From: an uncultured Butyricicoccus sp.
GTDB taxonomy: Bacteria > Bacillota > Clostridia > Oscillospirales > Butyricicoccaceae
Direction of reading: 5' to 3'
Assembly (NCBI GenBank): GCA_900544475.1
Contig: UQVU01000053.1
Location: 1 to 10,971 of the forward strand
Length of the DNA: 10,971 nt
Shown here: one piece after another, positions 6,775 through 10,971 of the stretch
Numbering within the stretch: position 1 is the stretch's first letter
Layout: every line of letters begins with the position of its first letter
Position numbers and translations under genes: made by a program
Notes under the pieces: model-generated
Told to the model about the DNA's origin: nothing
Database searches by the model: none
The model's input: the letters and a program-made list of their open reading frames with translations, nothing else

Positions 6775-6775
6775 G

Positions 6776-6804
6776 TTGCGAAAACGCTCTGCACGCGCTA
6801 CAAT
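6776..6804 (+). promoter_or_regulatory. Promoter of the GntR regulator gene
   Basis: TTGCGA (6776-6781), 17 nt, then TACAAT (6799-6804). The predicted start is near 6811, about 35 nt before the ATG. No copy of the palindrome found at 7744 is visible here, so autoregulation through that motif is not supported. Confidence 0.65.
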
Positions 6805-6845
6805 AGAGGCAGAAAACCGCTCACGGAGAGCGAAAGGAGCCGCCT

Positions 6846-7547
6846 ATGTCGAAATTATCCAACGTAAGAAGTCAGGCGCTGACCGACCGCGTCGAGGAGC
6901 GTCTATTTCAGTATATCCTGAAAAACGACCTGAAAACCGGCGCAAAGCTGCCGAACGAATATGCCCTCGCCGAGGAGTTTTCGGTCAGCCGGGGCACGGT
7001 CCGCGAGGCGGTCAAGCGGCTCGAGTCGCGCGGCATTCTGCGCGTCCGGCACGGCTCGGGCACCTATGTTGCCTCGCTTCTGCCGATGCAGTCGGACGCC
7101 CTCGGTCTGGACGCCGTGGAGGACAAAATTCAGCTGGCGCTCGACCTGACCGACGTGCGCATGATGATGGAGCCGGAAATCGCCGCGCTCGCCGCCCACA
7201 ACCGCACGGACGAGGAAGCGGCGCTCCTGACCGAATACTGCGAGGCCGTCCGCCGGAAAATCGAGGCGGGCGAGGACTACATCATCGAAGACATGCGCTT
7301 CCACTGGTACCTCGGCAAATGCTCGCACAACATGGTCATCGAGTCGCTCATGCCGATTATCGACACCGCCGTGATTTCGATTGCGAACATCACCCGCAAG
7401 GAGCTGCTGAACGCGACCATCGACACCCATCAGGAAATTCTGGAGGGCGTCATCGACCGCGACCCGCAGGCCGCCCGCGCCGCCATGTCCATGCACATCG
7501 ACATGAACCGCATCTTCATCCGGCAGGCGAAAAAACGCGAAAAATAA
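6846..7547 (+). CDS. GntR-family regulator, FadR subfamily (FCD domain)
   Basis: The protein has 233 residues. The N-terminal winged helix, about residues 10-76, has the GntR pattern LPNEYALAEEFSVSRGTVREA followed by RLESRGILRVRHGSGTYV. The C-terminal all-helical FCD domain, about 95-225, carries the metal/ligand set Asp149, His153, His195 and His217 (D-x3-H, THQEI, SMHIDMN). FCD regulators usually sense small carboxylic acids, such as gluconate, lactate or other sugar acids. AAAGGAG at 6833-6839 is 6 nt before the ATG. The gene is monocistronic between two terminators and directly precedes the dehydratase-permease operon, whose promoter contains a matching palindrome. That operon is the likely target, with a hydroxy acid or its breakdown product as effector (inference). 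Confidence 0.92.
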   Translation: MSKLSNVRSQALTDRVEERLFQYILKNDLKTGAKLPNEYALAEEFSVSRGTVREAVKRLESRGILRVRHGSGTYVASLLPMQSDALGLDAVEDKIQLALDLTDVRMMMEPEIAALAAHNRTDEEAALLTEYCEAVRRKIEAGEDYIIEDMRFHWYLGKCSHNMVIESLMPIIDTAVISIANITRKELLNATIDTHQEILEGVIDRDPQAARAAMSMHIDMNRIFIRQAKKREK

Positions 7548-7562
7548 CAATTTTATCCATGC

Positions 7563-7598
7563 GCCGTCCCCGTTTTTTTCTTCGGGGACGGCTTTTTT
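7563..7598 (+). terminator. Rho-independent terminator after the GntR gene
   Basis: A perfect 10-bp stem, GCCGTCCCCG (7563-7572) against CGGGGACGGC (7583-7592), with a T-rich 10-nt loop, is followed by six T residues. Confidence 0.92.
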
Positions 7599-7743
7599 AC
7601 GCAAAATTCATCCGATGATTTTATCTCTTATTTTTCCATGTTAATCCTGCATTTTACATCTAATCCGAAAAACGTTCGTATTTTTGTCATTTTGCACGGA
7701 CAGAAAGGTTATTTTTCGTTCAAAAGTAGAAACCATTTTGGAC

Positions 7744-7760
7744 AACTTGTAATACCAGTT
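7744..7760 (+). promoter_or_regulatory. Candidate GntR/FCD operator overlapping the -35 box
   Basis: AACTTGTAATACCAGTT is a palindrome with 7 of 8 pairs matching. Its core TTGTAATACCA fits the TNGTNNNACNA pattern known for FadR-subfamily GntR operators. It covers the -35 hexamer of the dehydratase promoter, so binding would block RNA polymerase. The only GntR gene in view is directly upstream. Confidence 0.65.
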
Positions 7761-7775
7761 TTTCGTCGCTATAAT
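7747..7775 (+). promoter_or_regulatory. Promoter of the dehydratase-permease operon
   Basis: TTGTAA (7747-7752), 17 nt, then the perfect TATAAT (7770-7775). The start is predicted near 7782, giving a leader of about 75 nt. The preceding stretch from 7599 to about 7740 is AT-rich and holds no gene or other site that I can support. Confidence 0.75.
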
Positions 7776-7785
7776 TTTGACTATC

Positions 7786-7806
7786 AGGAAACAGCCGGCG
7801 TTTCCT
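7786..7806 (+). other. Small hairpin at the 5' end of the dehydratase leader
   Basis: AGGAAAC (7786-7792) and GTTTCCT (7800-7806) form a 7-bp stem around AGCCGGC. It would lie within the first 25 nt of the predicted transcript. It may protect the mRNA 5' end, or serve as a second protein site. It has no T-run, so it is not a terminator. Confidence 0.4.
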
Positions 7807-7855
7807 TCGTGAAAAAGAAAACCAGGAGAGATTGGATAATCAGGAGGAAACAAAT

Positions 7856-9538
7856 ATGTATCGCAGTGAACACATTCTGAGAGGTCTGGGAAACCAGTAT
7901 TACCGCGCCACCTACAAGTCCATGGGCTTCACCACCGAGGACCTGAAGCGCCCGCTCATCGGCATCGCAAACGCCTGGAGCGAGTGCGTTCCGGGTCACT
8001 ACAACCTGCGTCAGGTCGCGCAGCGCGTCAAGGACGGCATCTACCGCGCAGGCGGCACGCCGATCGAATTCGGCGTCATCGGCGGCTGCGACGGCATGGG
8101 TCAGGGACATGACGGCATGCACTTCATCATGCCCTCGCGCGAGCTGATCGCCAATTCCATCGAGTCCATGGCGCAGATCAACCTGTTCGACGGTCTGGTT
8201 CTGCTCGGCTCGTGCGACAAGATCGTTCCGGGCATGCTGATGGCAGCGGCTCGACTGGATATTCCGTGCATCTTCCTCCCCGGCGGCCCGATGGAGGGCG
8301 GCGTTGAATTCGACGGCCGTCAGGCAGACCAGACCTCTGCCACCGAGGCTTATGGTATGCTTTCCGCCGGAAAGATCACGGAGGCGGAGTATGTGGCTCT
8401 GGAGGATACCGCCTGCCCCGGCTGCGGCTCCTGCTCGTATCTCGGCACCGCAAATACCATGTGCGCACTGGCCGAAGCGCTCGGCATGACTCTGCCGGAC
8501 GGCGGCACCGCTCCGGCGACCTCCGCAGTCCGCATGATGAAGGCAGAGGAAACCGGCGTCAAGATCATGGAGCTGGTCGAAAAGAACATCACCGCACGCC
8601 AGATCATCACCGACGGCTCTATCCGCAACGCCATCAAGGCCTGCCTCGCCATGAGCGGCTCGACCAACGCCGTTATGCACCTGACCGCCATCGCCTACGA
8701 GGCTGAGCTTGGCATTAAGGTTCTCGATGAGTTCGACAGCCTGTCCGACACCACCCCGCAGCTCGCCCGCATGAATCCGTCCTGCAAGTACAGCATCGTA
8801 GACTTCTACAAGGACGGCGGCGTACCGCGTCTGATGGAAAATCTCCGTTCGATGCTCGAAACCGACGTTATGACCGTCACCGCGCATACGCTTGCAGAAA
8901 ATATCGACAATCACAAGTATCTCTATCCGGCGACCGGTCTTGTCAACCACACGCTCGACGACCCGTTCGGCTACACCGGCGGCGTCGCGGTTCTGCGCGG
9001 CAATCTCGCACCCGACACCGGCATCACCAAGCCCGGCGCGTTCGACAAGAGCCTGCATCACTTCAAGGGCGAGGCTATCTGCTTCGACTCCGAGGAGGCC
9101 GCAGAGGAGGCTATCCTCGCCGGCAAGATTCACGACGGTCACGTTGTCGTTATCCGCTACGAAGGCCCGAAGGGCGGCCCCGGCATGCGCGAGATGTTCA
9201 AGGCCATGAAGTACCTGTACGGCCGCGGCCTCGCCAAGACCACCGCGCTCATCACCGACGGCCGCTTCTCCGGCACGAACAACGGCTGCTTCGTCGGCCA
9301 TATCTCCCCCGAGGCGGCAGAGGGCGGCCCGATCGCCATCGTCCATGACGGCGACACCATCGAAATCGACGTTGAGAACAAGAGCCTGAACCTGCTCGTT
9401 CCGCAGAAGGAAATCGAAGCGCGTCTCAAGCAGTGGAAGCGTCCGGAGCCCAAGTTCAAGAAGGGCTGGCTCGGCCTGTACTGCAAGCTCGCGGCCTCCG
9501 GCTCCGAGGGCGGCGTCATGAAATTCGACAACCTGTAA
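7856..9538 (+). CDS. ilvD: IlvD/Edd-family dehydratase (dihydroxy-acid dehydratase-like, probable sugar-acid dehydratase)
   Basis: This 560-residue Fe-S enzyme removes water from a 2,3-dihydroxy acid to give a 2-keto acid; its length is normal for IlvD. Key residues are Cys120-Asp121-Lys122 (cluster ligand, metal site and the lysine that is carbamylated in the family), Cys193 in CPGCGSC (cluster) and Ser472 in DGRFSG (catalytic base). The position that is Cys in the [2Fe-2S] subclass (TPCN) reads VPGH (45-48), as in E. coli IlvD with an oxygen-sensitive [4Fe-4S] cluster. AGGAGG at 7842-7847, 8 nt before ATG 7856, fixes the start; an upstream in-frame TTG at 7832 has no such support. A GntP permease 24 nt downstream, the GntR/FCD gene upstream, and the absence of other ilv genes favour a sugar-acid or related substrate. 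True dihydroxy-acid dehydratase activity is not excluded, so the symbol marks the family only. Confidence 0.85.
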   Translation: MYRSEHILRGLGNQYYRATYKSMGFTTEDLKRPLIGIANAWSECVPGHYNLRQVAQRVKDGIYRAGGTPIEFGVIGGCDGMGQGHDGMHFIMPSRELIANSIESMAQINLFDGLVLLGSCDKIVPGMLMAAARLDIPCIFLPGGPMEGGVEFDGRQADQTSATEAYGMLSAGKITEAEYVALEDTACPGCGSCSYLGTANTMCALAEALGMTLPDGGTAPATSAVRMMKAEETGVKIMELVEKNITARQIITDGSIRNAIKACLAMSGSTNAVMHLTAIAYEAELGIKVLDEFDSLSDTTPQLARMNPSCKYSIVDFYKDGGVPRLMENLRSMLETDVMTVTAHTLAENIDNHKYLYPATGLVNHTLDDPFGYTGGVAVLRGNLAPDTGITKPGAFDKSLHHFKGEAICFDSEEAAEEAILAGKIHDGHVVVIRYEGPKGGPGMREMFKAMKYLYGRGLAKTTALITDGRFSGTNNGCFVGHISPEAAEGGPIAIVHDGDTIEIDVENKSLNLLVPQKEIEARLKQWKRPEPKFKKGWLGLYCKLAASGSEGGVMKFDNL

Positions 9539-9562
9539 TCAGACGGAAAGGAGGATTTCACG

Positions 9563-10834
9563 ATGGATGGAGTAACCGTATCCGTACTGGGCGCACTGGT
9601 CGCACTGGCCGTGGCCATCGTACTCATTCTGAAAAAAGTTCAGCCGACCTACGCCATGCTGTTCGGCGCGGTCATCGGCGGTCTTGTCGGCGGCGCGGGC
9701 CTCACCGGCACCGTAAACTACATCATTTCCGGCACGCAGGGCATCGTTTCCGCCATCATCCGCATCGTCACCGCCGGTATTCTGGCGGGCGCCTTGATTG
9801 AAAGCGGCGCAGCCGAACGTATCGCCGAGGCGATCATGAACAAGCTCGGCGCAAAGCGCTGCCTTATCGCAATCACGCTCGCGACATGGGTGCTGACCGC
9901 CGTCGGCGTATTCGGCGACGTTGCCTGCATCACGGTTGCACCGATTGCCCTCCAGATGGCAAAGCGCGCCGGTTATCACAAAATGGGCGTACTGATGGCG
10001 CAGCTCGGCGCAGTCCGTGCCGGTAACGTCATGAGTCCGAACCCGAACGCTATTGCAGCAGCCGAAGGCTTCGGTCTGCCGCTCACCTCTATCATTGCCG
10101 TCGGCATCATCCCGGCAGCGGCCGCTCTGGTCGTTACCTCTCTGCTCGCGCATCATCTGCGCATGCGCGGCACCGAAATCGCGGACAGCGACGTCAATAT
10201 GGTTTCCGGCAAGGACCTGCCTCCCCTGTGGGCGGCGCTCACCGGCCCTGTTGTGACCATCGCTATTCTGCTGCTGCGTCCTCTCGCAGGCATCACGATC
10301 GACCCTCTGATCGCGCTTCCGGTCGGCGGCATCGTCGGCACCATCGCCATGGGCAAAACCCGTGACATGGGTCATTATTTCACGGCCGGTCTTGCAAAAA
10401 TGAGCGGCGTCGCCATGCTTCTGATTGGCACGGGCGCTCTCGCCGGCATTATCTCCAACTCCTCGCTCAAGGACGTTATCATTTCCTTTATCGAAACCCT
10501 CGGTCTGCCCGGCTTCATGCTCGCGCCGATTGCAGGCATGCTGATGGGCGCGGCGACTGCCTCCGCTACCGCAGGTACCACCCTCGCAAGCCAGATTTTC
10601 GGGCCGACGGTCGTCGCAAGCGGCGTTGCTCCGCTGGCTGCTGCCGCTATGACCCACGCCAGCTGCTTCGTCTTTGACGGCCTGCCGCACGGCTCCTTCT
10701 TCCATGTCAGCGCGGGCGGCGTCAATATGCAGATCAGCGAACGACTCAAGCTGCTCGGCTACGAGGCAATCAACGGTCTTGCCATGCTGGCAGTCAGCAC
10801 ACTGGTATTCGGCGTGTTCCACGTACTGGGCTGA
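9563..10834 (+). CDS. GntP-family organic-acid/gluconate permease
   Basis: The protein has 423 residues and is strongly hydrophobic, with about 12 membrane segments. The family pattern is clear: a mid-protein GDVACITVAPIALQMAK and NVMSPNPNAIAAAEGF (the Ser-Pro-Asn-Pro loop), a later TASATAGTTLASQIFGP, and the C-terminal FDGLPHGSFFHVSAGG. GntP members import gluconate and related hydroxy acids by proton symport. AAAGGAGG at 9547-9554 with an 8-nt spacer fixes the start. The gap to the dehydratase is 24 nt, so they form one operon and the permease probably supplies the dehydratase substrate. Which acid is carried cannot be told from sequence. Confidence 0.85.
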   Translation: MDGVTVSVLGALVALAVAIVLILKKVQPTYAMLFGAVIGGLVGGAGLTGTVNYIISGTQGIVSAIIRIVTAGILAGALIESGAAERIAEAIMNKLGAKRCLIAITLATWVLTAVGVFGDVACITVAPIALQMAKRAGYHKMGVLMAQLGAVRAGNVMSPNPNAIAAAEGFGLPLTSIIAVGIIPAAAALVVTSLLAHHLRMRGTEIADSDVNMVSGKDLPPLWAALTGPVVTIAILLLRPLAGITIDPLIALPVGGIVGTIAMGKTRDMGHYFTAGLAKMSGVAMLLIGTGALAGIISNSSLKDVIISFIETLGLPGFMLAPIAGMLMGAATASATAGTTLASQIFGPTVVASGVAPLAAAAMTHASCFVFDGLPHGSFFHVSAGGVNMQISERLKLLGYEAINGLAMLAVSTLVFGVFHVLG

Positions 10835-10885
10835 GCACTCCCCCCAGATAAACTCACAAGAAAAGGATAGATAAGGCGATATTTT

Positions 10886-10971
10886 ATGACTCAAAAGAAA
10901 AATTACGCCGTTATGGACGGTAACACAGCGGCGGCGTACAGCGCCTATGCGTTCACCGAAGTAGCAGCAAT
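10886..10971 (+). CDS. nifJ: Pyruvate:ferredoxin (flavodoxin) oxidoreductase, first 28 residues, runs off right edge
   Basis: The visible N-terminus, with MDGNTAAAYSAYAFTEVAA at residues 10-28, matches the conserved start of single-chain NifJ/PFOR proteins (usually about 1170-1200 residues), where this segment begins domain I. The enzyme splits pyruvate with CoA to acetyl-CoA, CO2 and reduced ferredoxin in anaerobes. TAAGG at 10872-10876 lies 9 nt before the ATG. Only 51 nt, with no terminator-like hairpin, separate it from the permease, so it may be read through from the dehydratase operon. An extra promoter in that gap is not evident. Confidence 0.85.
   Translation, partial: MTQKKNYAVMDGNTAAAYSAYAFTEVAA

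Noticed and set aside
7600..7740. A catabolite-response (cre) site before the dehydratase promoter, suggested by AAACGTTC near 7670
   Set aside because: It does not fit the cre consensus beyond a short central match; no convincing cre site was seen in any promoter of the window.
7832..7855. TTG at 7832 as the start of the dehydratase
   Set aside because: The AGGAGG site (7842-7847) lies downstream of it and is ideally spaced for ATG 7856, and the eight extra residues have no family support.
1958..10894. Long antisense open frames opposite the ROK, symporter, fructokinase, GntR, dehydratase and permease genes
   Set aside because: These are His/Arg/Ala/Val-rich shadows produced by high-GC coding sequence; none has a ribosome site or a recognisable domain.

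Overview
The window looks like the chromosome of an anaerobic, moderately GC-rich gut clostridium (Bacillota; an Oscillospirales or Butyricicoccaceae-type genome is my best guess, by inference only). Reasons: strong AGGAGG-type ribosome binding sites before nearly every gene, sigma-A promoters of TTGACA/TATAAT type, S-layer-homology (SLH) surface domains, a GPH-family sugar symporter, an HPr-like regulatory protein, and a pyruvate:ferredoxin oxidoreductase start at the right edge. No rRNA, tRNA, CRISPR array or transposase was seen.

Layout. (1) 1-738, minus strand and visibly AT-richer than the rest: the start of a secreted, probably beta-helical surface protein that runs off the left edge. 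It has a perfect-consensus promoter and a leader of about 200 nt filled with nested 38-bp palindromic repeats. (2) 828-1537, plus strand: the C-terminal remnant of an SLH-anchored surface protein, cut off at its 5' side, with its terminator. (3) 1567-2827: a monocistronic ROK-family repressor gene with its own promoter and terminator. (4) 2882-6774: a polyol operon, namely zinc-dependent sorbitol-type dehydrogenase, GPH-family symporter, PfkB fructokinase and a small HPr-like protein, ended by a strong terminator. (5) 6776-7598: a monocistronic GntR/FCD regulator. (6) 7744 to the right edge: an operon of IlvD/Edd-family dehydratase, GntP-family organic-acid permease and the start of nifJ, behind a promoter whose -35 box lies inside a 17-bp palindrome of the FadR-subfamily GntR operator type.

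How it fits together. The polyol operon reads as uptake of a hexitol (or a glycoside), oxidation to a ketose (sorbitol to fructose) and phosphorylation to fructose-6-phosphate. The ROK protein next door is the likely repressor: its own promoter region and that of the operon share TTTATAAA-N8-CATAT just downstream of the start sites. The HPr-like protein keeps the Ser46-type regulatory site but has no histidine at all, so it can only be regulatory (Crh-like). The last operon looks like uptake and dehydration of a sugar acid or related hydroxy acid, with PFOR consuming the pyruvate made downstream. The dehydratase belongs to the same family as dihydroxy-acid dehydratase, so an ordinary role in branched-chain amino acid synthesis cannot be excluded.

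Most unusual items: the nested palindromes in the surface-protein leader, the broken SLH gene beside it (a possible rearrangement or inversion junction), the histidine-less HPr homologue inside a catabolic operon, and two candidate operator sets that tie each regulator to its neighbour.
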